Assembly: GCA_020847695.1 (NCBI GenBank)
Contig: JADLBP010000325.1
Location: forward strand, 1 to 40,522
Direction: 5' to 3'
Length of the DNA: 40,522 nucleotides
Source: Planctomycetota bacterium
Lineage (GTDB): Bacteria > Planctomycetota > UBA1135 > GCA-002686595
The translations under genes and the position numbers were made by a program. This document shows positions 32,343 to 40,522 of this stretch, one piece after another. Position 1 is the first letter of the stretch. Every line of letters begins with the position of its first letter. The notes beneath the pieces were generated by a model. It did no database searches. It saw nothing but the letters and a program-made list of their open reading frames with translations, and had not been told where the DNA came from.

Positions 32343-33716
32343 TCAGGAGCCGAAGACGGAGACCTTGGTGCTGACGAGCTCTTTCTTCACGAGCGCCGGC
32401 CAGTAGCTGATGATCTCGGCGGCTTTCGGACGGCCGCCGGCGAAGCCGGTGACGCCCGGGGGACCGCTGGTGACCAGCGGCACGAGCTCCATGCCGAAGC
32501 GATCGACCTTCGCCTCGTCGGGGCCCTTGACGCCCATCCGCAGCACGACTTCGCTCGGCTCGCCGCCGCCGGCGACGTCGATGCCCGCGTGGCAGACGTT
32601 CGCGCCGACGAACTCGACCAGGCGTTCCTCGGGCGCGTAGTGGAAGCCGTCGGACTCGAGGCGCTTCCAGACGATCTCGGCGCAGAGCTTCGCCTTCGCG
32701 AGCGCGTCGGGCCCGGAGATCGTGAGCTGGCCGAGCGCCTTGAAGCCGTCCTCGTAGCTCGCCGACACCTTGTACGTCGGCGTCGCCGGCTTGCCCTTGA
32801 CGCCGGAGCAGTGCACGCGGTCCTTGCCGTCTTGCTTCAAGCGGATCGACGTGAAGTCGGCGATGCAGTCGGGCGTGATGTAGTTCTGCGGGTCGCCCAT
32901 CTCGTAGACGAGCTGGTGCGAGACCGTCGAGACGTTGACGAGTCCTCCGGTGCCCTCGTGCTTGGTCACCGTGAACGTGCCGTCGGCCTTGCACTCGACG
33001 ATCGGGTACCCGACGCGCGCGAGGTCGGGGACGCTCTTCCAGTCGGTGTAGTTGCCGCCGGTGCACTGCGCGCCGCATTCGACGATGTGACCCGCCATCG
33101 TGCCGGCCGCGAGCAGGTCCCACTGACCTTCCTTCCAGCCGAACTCGTGCACCAGCGGTCCGAGCACGAGCCCAGGATCGGTCAGGCGCCCGGCGATCAC
33201 GATCTGCGCGCCCTGCGCGAGCGCCTCCGCGACCGGGAACGCGCCGATGTACACGTTGGCGCTGGTGACGCGGTCGCGGATGGTCGCGAGCGGCGCGCCG
33301 GTGTCCATGTTCGCGAGCACCTCGCCCTTCGCCGCGAGCTCGTCGAGCCGCCCGAGCACGTCGTCGCCCTCGATCACCGCGACCTTGACGCCGGTGACGC
33401 CGTGCTTCTTCAACACCGCGAGCACCGCGTCCTTGCACGCGAGCGGATTGACGCCGCCCGCGTTGGCGATCACCTTGACGTTCTTCTCGACGATCTTCGG
33501 CAGGATGCGGTCGATCATCGCGACGAAGTCGGTCGCGTACCCCTTCCGCGGATCGCGCGAGCGCTGCTTCTGCAGGATGCTCATCGTCACCTCGGCGAGG
33601 TAGTCGAGCGTCAGGTAGTCGAGGGGGCCCTCGTTGACCAGACGGACCGGACCGAGGATCGAATCGCCCCAGAAACCCTGGCCGTTGGCGATCCGAACGA
33701 ATTCCTTCTTCTGCAT
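32343..33716 (-). CDS. AtuA (DUF1446) family large subunit
   Basis: A 457-residue cytoplasmic protein. Family landmarks are FVRIANGQGFWGDS at the N-terminus, LDYLAEVTMSILQKQRSRDP, VIANAGGVNPLACKDAV, VYIGAFPVAEALAQGAQIVI, AGRLTDPGLVLGPLVHEFGW, HIVECGAQCTGGNYTDW, GGLVNVSTVSHQLVYEMGDP and YITPDCIADFTSI. It forms a pair with the small subunit and an operon with pta. Acyl-CoA carboxylase genes that often sit beside AtuA are absent here. I chose ATG 33716 (MQKKEFVRIANGQ) because the upstream extension is Arg-rich. A TAGACT -10-like hexamer lies 32 nt upstream on the minus strand (33754-33749). Exact reaction unknown. Confidence 0.9.
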   Translation of the reverse strand: MQKKEFVRIANGQGFWGDSILGPVRLVNEGPLDYLTLDYLAEVTMSILQKQRSRDPRKGYATDFVAMIDRILPKIVEKNVKVIANAGGVNPLACKDAVLAVLKKHGVTGVKVAVIEGDDVLGRLDELAAKGEVLANMDTGAPLATIRDRVTSANVYIGAFPVAEALAQGAQIVIAGRLTDPGLVLGPLVHEFGWKEGQWDLLAAGTMAGHIVECGAQCTGGNYTDWKSVPDLARVGYPIVECKADGTFTVTKHEGTGGLVNVSTVSHQLVYEMGDPQNYITPDCIADFTSIRLKQDGKDRVHCSGVKGKPATPTYKVSASYEDGFKALGQLTISGPDALAKAKLCAEIVWKRLESDGFHYAPEERLVEFVGANVCHAGIDVAGGGEPSEVVLRMGVKGPDEAKVDRFGMELVPLVTSGPPGVTGFAGGRPKAAEIISYWPALVKKELVSTKVSVFGS

Positions 33717-33992
33717 GCGGGGCGACCTCGAGTGCGGGGCGGCGCGACAGTCTAGGAGCGGCTCCACCCGCCCGCCATGGCCGCGGGTGCGCACGGGTGC
33801 CGGCGGAGGAGTTTCGCGGCGCGCGCGAGCGATTCGAGCGAGCCCCCGAACAGCGCGCGAGCGGGGCACGGCGGCCGACCCGGGCAGGTGGAAGGACTTG
33901 CGCGGTCGGTCGGTCGCCGCGATCGGAACGGTTCAAGTGTGAATCGGCGGGGGATCGATGAGCGGCCCGCGCGAGTTCCTCCCCAGACGTCG

Positions 33993-36050
33993 ATGCAAAC
34001 AGCAGCCCTCCAGCGTTCGATCCGAGTCTTCCTCGACGCGGCGGTGCTCGCCGACGCGGCAGCGTGCATGCGCGCTCTCGCGGACCTCGGGATCCAAGCG
34101 GACATCGCGACCGGCGCGGAGGTCGGCGCCGACCTGGTGGTCACGTCGACCGCCGCCGCACCGAAGTCGACGCCGTGGATCGCGGTGATCGCTGCCGACG
34201 ACGCGCGCGGATTCGCCGATGCGCTCGAGCGCGGCGCGCTGACCGTCCTCTCGCGCGACGCGGGCGTCGAGCAGTTGACGCAGCACGTGCGCCTCGCCGT
34301 GCGCGACCTCGAACGCACGCGCGTCCAGGACCGCGTCGCCGAGCTGCTCGCCCGCGTCGAGCACGCCGCCGGCGTCGGCAGCTTCGAGTACGAGCCGAAC
34401 ACCGGTCGTCTGTGGCTCTCCGGCGAAGCGCGACGGCTGGTCGGACTGCGCGACGGCGACGAGCGCGAGGTCGCCGAAGCCGTGCTCGCGCGCCTCGCCG
34501 CGACCGAACGCCGTCGCTTCACCGATTGGCTCGGGCTGCTCGGCTCGCTGACCGCCGCGCGCGAGCTCGAATGCCGGCTCGACACCACCGGCGACGCCGC
34601 CGAGTGGGTGCGCTTCTCCGCGCCGGCGGTGGAGGAAGGTCGCACGCCGCGGATGGTCCGCGGCGTGGTCGAGGAATGGCAAGAGTCGCCGTCGCACGAG
34701 CCGCGGGTTTCCGAGGTCGACGGGCTGACGTTCCAATCCGATGCGCGCCAGTTCTTCTGCGCGCTCGCGAACGCGATCGAGCAATCCGAAGCGCGCGGAG
34801 CGTGCGCCGCCGTGTTCGTGATCGACTCGGAGGACCTGCGCTCGCTCGCGACCAGCTTCACGCGCGGCCACCAAGGTCACTTGCTCCACAGCCTTGCCGT
34901 GCGCGTGCGCGCCGCGCTGCGCGAAGCGCGCGGCCCCGAGGTCAGCGATGCGCTCGGCAACGAGCTCGTGCTCGGCCGCGCGGCCGGCGGCGGGCTCGCG
35001 GTCGTCGTGCCCGGCATCGAGCGACGCGACGACGTCCTCGCGATCGGCGCGCGGCTCTCGAGCTGGATCGCGAAGCCGCTGCACGTCGGCGGGCGCGAGC
35101 TCGCGCTCTCGACCAACCTCGGTGTGCTCGGTTCGTCGCTCGACTGCCGCGATCCGGAGGAGCTCGTGCGCCGCGCCGAGACCGCCGCGTACTGCGCGCG
35201 CCGCGAGGGCCGTGACAGCGTCAAGCTGTACGCGCCGTCGATGGACGCGGAAGCGTTCGAGCGCCTGAGCCTGGAAGCCGCGCTGCGCCGTGCGTTGACG
35301 CGCGACGAGCTCGTGCTCCACTACCAACCGCGCGTCGAGATCCGCACGGGCCGCATCGTCGGGATGGAAGCGCTGGTGCGCTGGCAGCACCCCGACCTCG
35401 GCTTCGTGTCGCCGGTGCGCTTCATCCCGGTCGCCGAGGAGACCGGGTTGATCGTGCCGATCGGAGCGCACGTGATGCGGATGGCGTGCCGCCAAGCGCA
35501 AGCGTGGGTCGACGCGGGCCTCCCGCCGATCCGGATGGCGGTCAACCTCTCGCCGTTGCAGCTGCACGATCGCGGCCTGCTCGGGACGATCGAGGAGTGT
35601 CTGCGCCTGTCGCGGCTGCCCGCGGATTCGTTGGAGCTCGAGCTCACCGAGAGCGCGTTGATGCGCGATCCGGCGTCCGACGTCGAGCTGTTGCGGCAGA
35701 TCAAGTCGCTCGGCGCGCACCTGTCGATCGACGACTTCGGAACCGGGTATTCGTCGCTCGCGTATCTGCGGCGGTTCCCGGTCGACGCGCTCAAGATCGA
35801 TCGGAGCTTCCTGCGCGACGCGACGTCGCGTCCCGACGACGCTTCGATCTTCAGCGCGATCGTGCTGATGGGCCGCAGCCTGAAGATGACGGTCGTCGCC
35901 GAGGGCGTCGAGACGCCGGCGCAGCTCTCGCTGCTCCGCGTGATGCGCGCCGACGAAGCTCAAGGCTTCCTGCTGAGCCCGCCGGTGCCCGCCGACCAGG
36001 CCGCGCGCCTGCTCGCGAAGGGCACGCTCGGCCAAGCGGCCGCGGCGTAG
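33993..36050 (+). CDS. c-di-GMP phosphodiesterase (intact EAL) with degenerate GGDEF domain
   Basis: A 685-residue soluble protein. Residues 8-105 resemble a pseudo-receiver fold without the phospho-acceptor motif. Residues about 115-235 look like a PAS-type module. Residues about 250-415 are a GGDEF domain in which the signature is replaced by RAAGGGL (329-335), so cyclase activity is unlikely. Residues 425-672 are an EAL domain with the catalytic set present: EAL (459-461), Asn518 in AVNLSP, Glu553 in LTESALM, DDFGTGYSS (580-588), Lys601 and the AEGVE motif (636-640). Expected activity is hydrolysis of c-di-GMP to pGpG. Start ATG 33993 is a choice; GTG 33939 is also in frame. It converges on the sensory operon with 80 nt between stops. 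No membrane segment seen. Confidence 0.92.
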   Translation: MQTAALQRSIRVFLDAAVLADAAACMRALADLGIQADIATGAEVGADLVVTSTAAAPKSTPWIAVIAADDARGFADALERGALTVLSRDAGVEQLTQHVRLAVRDLERTRVQDRVAELLARVEHAAGVGSFEYEPNTGRLWLSGEARRLVGLRDGDEREVAEAVLARLAATERRRFTDWLGLLGSLTAARELECRLDTTGDAAEWVRFSAPAVEEGRTPRMVRGVVEEWQESPSHEPRVSEVDGLTFQSDARQFFCALANAIEQSEARGACAAVFVIDSEDLRSLATSFTRGHQGHLLHSLAVRVRAALREARGPEVSDALGNELVLGRAAGGGLAVVVPGIERRDDVLAIGARLSSWIAKPLHVGGRELALSTNLGVLGSSLDCRDPEELVRRAETAAYCARREGRDSVKLYAPSMDAEAFERLSLEAALRRALTRDELVLHYQPRVEIRTGRIVGMEALVRWQHPDLGFVSPVRFIPVAEETGLIVPIGAHVMRMACRQAQAWVDAGLPPIRMAVNLSPLQLHDRGLLGTIEECLRLSRLPADSLELELTESALMRDPASDVELLRQIKSLGAHLSIDDFGTGYSSLAYLRRFPVDALKIDRSFLRDATSRPDDASIFSAIVLMGRSLKMTVVAEGVETPAQLSLLRVMRADEAQGFLLSPPVPADQAARLLAKGTLGQAAAA

Positions 36051-36130
36051 TCGGCGTTCGTCGCTTCGAGCGAGCGAAACGGCGCAGTCGCGCGCGCGGC
36101 GTGCAGTTCGCGCGGCGAGCGGAATGCGGC

Positions 36131-37429
36131 TCAGTGGCTCGGCAGGAACAGCTCGAACGTCGCGCCGCCTTGCGACGGGCGCACGAAGCGCAGGTTGCCG
36201 CCGAGCGAGCCCGCGAGCCGACCGCACACCGCGAGGCCGAGGCCCGCGTGCGCCGGAGACGAGCCTGTCTTCGACTTGCAGAACGGCTCGAAGAGCGAGT
36301 TCACGGTCGCATCCTCGATCCCGCGGCCGGTGTCGGTGACCGCGAAGCGCAGCATCGGCGCTTCTCCGTCGGAGGCTTCCTGCATCCCGACTTCGATCGT
36401 CAGGCTGCCGCGCTCGGTGTGACGCACGGCGTTCTCGACGAGCTCGCCGAGCACGCGCTGCACGCGTTCCGGCACCGTTTTCACCGCGGCCGGCAGCGCC
36501 GGGGCGCAGCGATAGAGCAACTCGATCGGTTTGTCCTTCACCGCGTCGCGCGCTTGCGAAGCGACGCGATCGGCGAGCTCGCGCGGCGAGCACGCGACTC
36601 TGGCCGCGCGGTCGCGGCCGCCGTCGAGCTCCGCGAGCTCGATCAACGTCTGCAGCGTGCGCACGAGGTCGGTCGAGCGCTCGATCACGTCCTCGACCTG
36701 ATGCGCGCCGTCGCGGGTCGCCAGCGTGGCGATCCCGTGCGCGAGCACGTCGAGCGTCGGCGAAAGAACCGAATCGGCGATGTCGAGCATCAGCCGTTGG
36801 CGCGACTTCAGCTCGGCTTCCGTGCGGCGCCACGAAGCCTCGATCGCGTTGTTGGTGGTCTCGAGCGACGCCGCGTACGCGCGCGCCTCGCCTTCCGCAC
36901 GGACGACCGCGGCGAGGTGCTCGCGCTCGCGGGCGGTCGCATTCCACTTCTCGGTGAGCGCGGTCGCGAGCTGGCAGACTTCGATCGTGTCGAACGGCTT
37001 CTTCAGGATCAGGAAGCGATCGGTGCGGCCGAGCCGGCGCACGACGTCCGGCCAACTGTGGTCCGAGAACGCGGTGCACACGACGATCTGCACGTCGGGA
37101 TCGACCGCCCAAATGCGCTCGATCGTCGTCACGCCGTCGATGCCGGGCGGCATGCGCATGTCGACGAAAGCCATCGCGTATGGCGCGTTCTCGGCGCGCG
37201 CGCGGCGCACGGTCTCGACCGCTTCCTCGCCCTGCAACGCGAAGCCGAGCGTGAAGAGCTCGGGCTCGGCGGTCGCGTCCGACGTCGCCGGCTCGTCGTC
37301 GAACAGCGCGGCTTCCGCGGCGGCGAGCGCGCGCTGGTCGGTCTCTCGACGCGCGAGCACCTTGCGGAAGTCCTCGTGGATGCTCGCGTTGTCGTCGACG
37401 ATCAGGATGCGTCGGTTGGAAGTGTCCAT
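36131..37429 (-). CDS. Receiver/ATPase hybrid with Asp in place of the phospho-His
   Basis: A 432-residue cytoplasmic protein. Residues 5-160 are a receiver domain (ILIVDDN, phospho-acceptor Asp90 in FVDMRMPPG, conserved Lys in LILKKPFD) with an extra acidic/Ala-rich insertion near residues 30-60. A coiled linker (165-205) leads to a HisKA-like helical pair in which SHELRTP is replaced by ADSVLSP (218-224); Asp219 stands where the phospho-accepting His should be. The ATPase domain keeps an N-box (GELVENAVRHT), DTGRGI and AGLGLAV. It can bind ATP, but autophosphorylation on the usual residue is not possible. It is 7 nt downstream of a large sensor kinase, so it may be that kinase's receiver partner. 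ATG 37429 gives MDTSNRRILIVDDN. Confidence 0.88.
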   Translation of the reverse strand: MDTSNRRILIVDDNASIHEDFRKVLARRETDQRALAAAEAALFDDEPATSDATAEPELFTLGFALQGEEAVETVRRARAENAPYAMAFVDMRMPPGIDGVTTIERIWAVDPDVQIVVCTAFSDHSWPDVVRRLGRTDRFLILKKPFDTIEVCQLATALTEKWNATAREREHLAAVVRAEGEARAYAASLETTNNAIEASWRRTEAELKSRQRLMLDIADSVLSPTLDVLAHGIATLATRDGAHQVEDVIERSTDLVRTLQTLIELAELDGGRDRAARVACSPRELADRVASQARDAVKDKPIELLYRCAPALPAAVKTVPERVQRVLGELVENAVRHTERGSLTIEVGMQEASDGEAPMLRFAVTDTGRGIEDATVNSLFEPFCKSKTGSSPAHAGLGLAVCGRLAGSLGGNLRFVRPSQGGATFELFLPSH

Positions 37430-37436
37430 GGCGTGC

Positions 37437-39404
37437 CTAGACGTGGGGGGCGGATTCGTACGGCAGGTCGAGCATGAAGCGCGAGCCACGATCGGGCCCG
37501 TCGCTCGCGACTTCGATGCGGCCGCCCATCTCGACGGCGGCGTTGGCGGAGGCGTGCAGGCCGAAGCCGTGTCCGCCGGTCTTGGTGGTGAACCCGTGGT
37601 TGAAGATGCGGCCGAGGTTCTCGGGGGCGATGCCGCAGCCGTCGTCGAGGACGGCGATGCGCACGCGCTCGCCTTCGTGCGTGACCGTCACGCGGATGCG
37701 ACCGGGCTCGCGCTTCGCTTCGACGATCGCCTCGCGGGCGTTCTTCAACAGGTTGACGAGGATCTGGACGAGCTTGTGGCGGTCGAGCATCACTCGGCCC
37801 AGGCCGCCGCCTTCGACGTCGAACACGAGGCCGCCCGCGACCGCGCGCGGCAGGTCGCAGAGCGTCGACGCCAGGTCGATCTGGTCCTCGATGCGCACGG
37901 CTTCGCGGAGCTCGTTCTTGCCGGCGAGCTCCTGTTGCGACGCGACCAGCGCGCGCAGGTGCTCGACGCCGGCGCAGAGCTTGCCGGTCTCGGTCGCGAT
38001 CTCCTCCTGGTCGTGGCGCAGGAGCTTGGCGACCTCGGAGAGGAACGGCGCGACGTGCTTGCCCTTCGGGTGCGTAGTGATGAACTCGCCGAGCTTGTCG
38101 CCTTGCGACTCGATCATCTCGACGACGCGCTCGAGCTTCTGGAGCTTGCTCGTCCGCACGCGCTCGGAGATCACGTTGACGGCGACGTTGACGCTGTTCA
38201 GCGCGTTGCCGACGTTGTGCAGGACTCCGGTCGAGATCTCGGACATGCCGGCGACGCGCGCGGTGCGCACGACCTCGGCGCGCGAGTGCTCGAGCTTCTC
38301 CATCATCCGATCGAACTCGCCCGACAGGACGCCGATCTCGTCCGAGCGATCGAGCTTCAGCTTCGCGTGCACGTCGTCGGTGCGTCCGATCGCGACCGCG
38401 TGCTCGGTCAAGCGCGCGAGCGGCGCGAGCACGATCCGGCGCAGCACCGTCAGCAGCACGAACACGAGCAGTGTGCCCGCGGCGACCGTCGAGACCAGCG
38501 AGTACTGCAACGCGTTCGCGCCGAACGCGCTGATGTCGCGCGGCAGGTTCGCACGCACGATCAGGGTCGGGATCCGGCGCGAGTCGTCGAGCGTGCTCCA
38601 GGCTTCGAGCGCGTGCTCGTCGCGCGCCTGGACGACCGCGTCGCTCGAGCTGGTGACGCGCTCGACGACCGCGGCGACGTCCGCCGGCAGATCGGCGTCG
38701 GAGAGGTCCCAGACGTCGAACGCGACCGAGGTCCGTTCGCCGACCGCGGCGACCAGCTCGCGGTCGAGGCGTCGGCCGATCACGACCGTGCCGAGCCATT
38801 CGCTCGAGCCCTCGTCGACCGGGATCGCGCGCGCGGCGAGGAACGTCGGCCCGATCTCGGTCATCGAGAGGCCTCGGACGGGCTCGGGCAGCGCGGCGTC
38901 GCCCGTGGAGCTCGGACGTTCGTGCACCAGCCACGGGTGCGTCGGCGCGACGCGGTCGAGCGCGAAGCTCCGGATCGAGAGCGGCGCGCCGCTGGTTTGG
39001 TCGTACGCGCCGCCGGCGAGGATGCGGCCTTCGCGATCGACGACGTAGACAAGGTCGAGGCCGGCGTTCGCGAGCTCGCGCGCGGAGACGTTCGCTTCCA
39101 GGAAGCGCTGCACTTCCGCGGCGCGCAGCGGCTCGTGCGCCAATGCGGTGTTCTCGATGAACCGACGCGTCTCCGACGACGACGCCCATTCGCGGCAGCG
39201 TTGGTCGAGGCGCTCGATCTCGTCGTCGAGCGCGCTGCGGACGCGCTCGAGGTCCTTGCGCGCCTCGCGCTCCTCGAGCTCGGCGAAACGCGGCAGCACC
39301 GCCCAGCGCTGGACGGCGTGGTCGAGCACCGCGTAGGCCCCGACGACCAGCGTCAGGATCAGCGCGATGCGCGTGCGCAGCGAATGCGTGGGGCCGGAGG
39401 TCAC
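37437..39404 (-). CDS. Membrane sensor histidine kinase with large periplasmic sensor (CHASE4-like) and HAMP domain
   Basis: A 655-residue protein. Membrane helices at about residues 12-28 and 301-325 enclose a 270-residue extracytoplasmic domain of CHASE4 type (ANAGLDLVYVVDREGRILAGG is typical). HAMP spans about 325-378. The kinase part has the H-box STGVLHNVGNALNSV with His396, N-box NLLKNAREA (551-559), DDGCGIAPE (587-595), FNHGFTTKTG and GHGFGLH. This H-box belongs to the VLHNVGNALNS group, different from classic SHELRTP kinases. I chose GTG 39404, 16 nt after the upstream stop, because the upstream extension is Arg/Pro-rich and would overlap the preceding gene. Downstream partner: the REC/ATPase protein. 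Signal unknown. Confidence 0.9.
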   Translation of the reverse strand: MTSGPTHSLRTRIALILTLVVGAYAVLDHAVQRWAVLPRFAELEEREARKDLERVRSALDDEIERLDQRCREWASSSETRRFIENTALAHEPLRAAEVQRFLEANVSARELANAGLDLVYVVDREGRILAGGAYDQTSGAPLSIRSFALDRVAPTHPWLVHERPSSTGDAALPEPVRGLSMTEIGPTFLAARAIPVDEGSSEWLGTVVIGRRLDRELVAAVGERTSVAFDVWDLSDADLPADVAAVVERVTSSSDAVVQARDEHALEAWSTLDDSRRIPTLIVRANLPRDISAFGANALQYSLVSTVAAGTLLVFVLLTVLRRIVLAPLARLTEHAVAIGRTDDVHAKLKLDRSDEIGVLSGEFDRMMEKLEHSRAEVVRTARVAGMSEISTGVLHNVGNALNSVNVAVNVISERVRTSKLQKLERVVEMIESQGDKLGEFITTHPKGKHVAPFLSEVAKLLRHDQEEIATETGKLCAGVEHLRALVASQQELAGKNELREAVRIEDQIDLASTLCDLPRAVAGGLVFDVEGGGLGRVMLDRHKLVQILVNLLKNAREAIVEAKREPGRIRVTVTHEGERVRIAVLDDGCGIAPENLGRIFNHGFTTKTGGHGFGLHASANAAVEMGGRIEVASDGPDRGSRFMLDLPYESAPHV

Positions 39405-39420
39405 GTGCGTCGTCGCCGGT

Positions 39421-39882
39421 TCACGCGGCGAGGTCGTGGGGCTGCGGCGAGCTCTTCGGGGCTTCCTCGCGGCGCCGCAGCGGCTCGGTCGCTTCATTGA
39501 TCAGCTTGCAGAGGCTCTGCAGATCGTCGCCCTCGCGCAGCTTGCAGTCGGCGGGCTTCTCGCCGGCGATCACCTGCTTCAGGTAGACCTCGAAGCGATA
39601 GATCGGCCCCGCGAACGTGTGCGTCGCGAGGATGCCGACGATGATCGTCAGCGGCAGCATCGCGAAGAACGAGATCAAGAAGATCTGGATCAGCTCCATC
39701 CCGATGCCGTCGAGCGGCACGCCTTCCGCCGCTCCGTTCTCGGCGACGAGCTCGACCGCGAAGCGGACGAACAGCGTGTACTGCAGGAGCAGCGACAGCG
39801 CGGAGATCCCGGCGAAGACCAGGACCAGACGGAGCTGCAGGGTCGGACGGACGATGCGGAAACGACGGCGGTGAGCTTGCAT
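39421..39882 (-). CDS. Two-helix membrane protein with HAMP-like tail
   Basis: A 153-residue protein with a basic N-terminus (MQAHRRRFRIVRP), two membrane helices (about residues 17-38 and 63-88) and a cytoplasmic segment THTFAGPIYRFEVYLKQVIAG, KLREGDDLQSLCKLINEATE, which resembles a HAMP helix pair. Small proteins of this plan are common in planctomycetes and deltaproteobacteria beside two-component genes. It lacks a kinase domain and may be a signal-transmitting partner of the large sensor that follows 16 nt downstream. It is first in a three-gene minus-strand operon and is divergent from the prepilin-like gene. Function inferred only from context. Confidence 0.72.
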   Translation of the reverse strand: MQAHRRRFRIVRPTLQLRLVLVFAGISALSLLLQYTLFVRFAVELVAENGAAEGVPLDGIGMELIQIFLISFFAMLPLTIIVGILATHTFAGPIYRFEVYLKQVIAGEKPADCKLREGDDLQSLCKLINEATEPLRRREEAPKSSPQPHDLAA

Positions 39883-40127
39883 GGGGATCCCCGGGGCTGG
39901 TGCAGCATCGGAACGATCGTCCGGGGGCTTGAGGATCCGCCGGCGCCGGGCAGGCGGAACTTCCTTCCACGTCGGGAAGACGTTGCCCGTCGGGGCCGCG
40001 CACATCGCCCGCGGCGGTGTCAAGGGTGGTCGGCGCGGCACTCGATACACGAACGCGACTCTGAAACGTGTCCGAGCGCCGGGACGGCTCGTCCGACCGG
40101 CGCGCGAGCGCGCGTCGACGCAACTCC

Positions 40128-40522
40128 ATGCTCCAACCTCCCCGAGGTCCGAACCTCTCGCCGCGCGCGGGTCGAGCGCGTCGTCGACGCGGCATGACGC
40201 TGATCGAGCTGATCGTGTCGTTCCTCGTGCTCGGGCTCTCGTTCGCGATCTACGTCAGCACCGCGGTCGCCGTGCGGCGTCAATCGGTGAGCGTCCAAGA
40301 CCTCTCGATCGCGTCGGACGCGTGCCAACGCGTCGTCGAGACGCTGCGCAGCGAGCCGTTCGACGAGCTCGTCCGTCGCTACGGCGTCGATCCCGACGAC
40401 GATCCGAACGGCGCGGGCACCGCACCGGGCGCGAAGTTCACCGTCGCGGGCCTGCATCCGGCGCTCGACGACCCCGACGGGATCGTCGGCGAGGTCGTGC
40501 TGCCCGAGCTCGAGGTGCAGTC
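40128..40522 (+). CDS. Type IV prepilin-like protein (N-terminal part; cut by window edge)
   Basis: The frame from ATG 40128 runs for 395 nt to the right edge without a stop. A basic leader (MLQPPRGPNLSPRAGRARRRRG, read in two parts) is followed by G|MTLIELIVSFLVLGLSFAIY, the type III signal with Glu at position 5 after the cleavage Gly, typical of type IV pilins, minor pilins and type II secretion pseudopilins. The mature part continues AVRRQSVSVQDLSIASDACQ and an Asp/Pro/Gly-rich stretch. Prepilin peptidase would cut after the Gly before MTLIE. The long basic leader suggests ATG 40194 as alternative start. Pilin type cannot be told from this fragment. Confidence 0.85.
   Translation, partial: MLQPPRGPNLSPRAGRARRRRGMTLIELIVSFLVLGLSFAIYVSTAVAVRRQSVSVQDLSIASDACQRVVETLRSEPFDELVRRYGVDPDDDPNGAGTAPGAKFTVAGLHPALDDPDGIVGEVVLPELEVQ

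Noticed and set aside
33931-33955. GGTTCAAGTGTGAATC considered as a tRNA T-arm
   Set aside because: The loop is not a T-loop and no acceptor or anticodon stem can be paired around it.
36726-39500. 924-codon open frame on the plus strand
   Set aside because: Antisense to two sensory genes with clear domain motifs; its own product is low-complexity Arg/Ser/Asp.
40018-40023. TTGACA on the minus strand as promoter of the sensory operon
   Set aside because: No -10-like hexamer occurs at 16-18 nt spacing.

Overview
This is a very GC-rich bacterial chromosome segment with densely packed genes on both strands. Several features point to a member of the Planctomycetota: a ThuA/DUF1080 fusion lipoprotein, a tricorn-type S41 protease with a beta-propeller, Cys-rich YHS-like repeat proteins, and a tandem pair of secreted proteins whose C-terminal domain recurs in planctomycetes of the Saltatorellus/Engelhardtia type. 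This assignment is by family recall and was not tested. No tRNA, rRNA, CRISPR array, transposase, integrase or phage gene was recognised.

Layout. 1-3180 (minus): a hybrid sensor kinase running off the left edge, then an MFS exporter. 3342-7476: a secreted ThuA/DUF1080 protein and an 850-residue membrane-anchored carboxypeptidase-regulatory-like protein on the other strand, followed by a near-identical but internally deleted copy of the 3' end of the DUF1080 gene. 7480-11731 (minus): a tight six-gene array, hpf, terC-like, purE, purK, sbtA, sbtB. It is divergent from an NhaR-type LysR regulator at 11847-12752, and overlapping back-to-back promoters are visible between them. 12926-16315 (minus): tricorn-like protease. 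16634-17714: a DUF4440 lipoprotein and a LOG-family protein. 17863-20262: cydAB, cytochrome bd oxidase. 20362-20655 (minus): a Smr-domain protein.

20841-26543 (plus) looks like a metal-scavenging island. It holds a tiny Cys-rich lipoprotein, a His-rich envelope protein, an outer-membrane porin, a complete zinc/manganese-type ABC importer (binding protein, ATPase, permease), and a secreted protein with three 4-Cys repeats. Strong intrinsic terminators follow its first and last genes. 26905-29906: the tandem paralogous secreted proteins. 29916-33716 (minus): two FKBP lipoproteins, then an AtuA large subunit, AtuA small subunit and phosphate acetyltransferase array. 33993-36050: a c-di-GMP phosphodiesterase with an intact EAL and a degenerate GGDEF domain. 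36131-39882 (minus): a three-gene sensory operon (2-TM/HAMP protein, large sensor kinase, REC-ATPase protein with Asp where the phospho-His should be). 40128 to the right edge: the start of a type IV prepilin-like protein.

How the parts work together. PurK consumes bicarbonate and ATP, and it is translationally overlapped with SbtA, a sodium/bicarbonate symporter, and followed by the PII-like SbtB. The regulator type next to this array answers to sodium in E. coli. This suggests a bicarbonate-coupled purine module. The zinc island pairs an inner-membrane importer with its own porin and several Cys/His-rich envelope proteins. These couplings are inferences from gene order and family knowledge.
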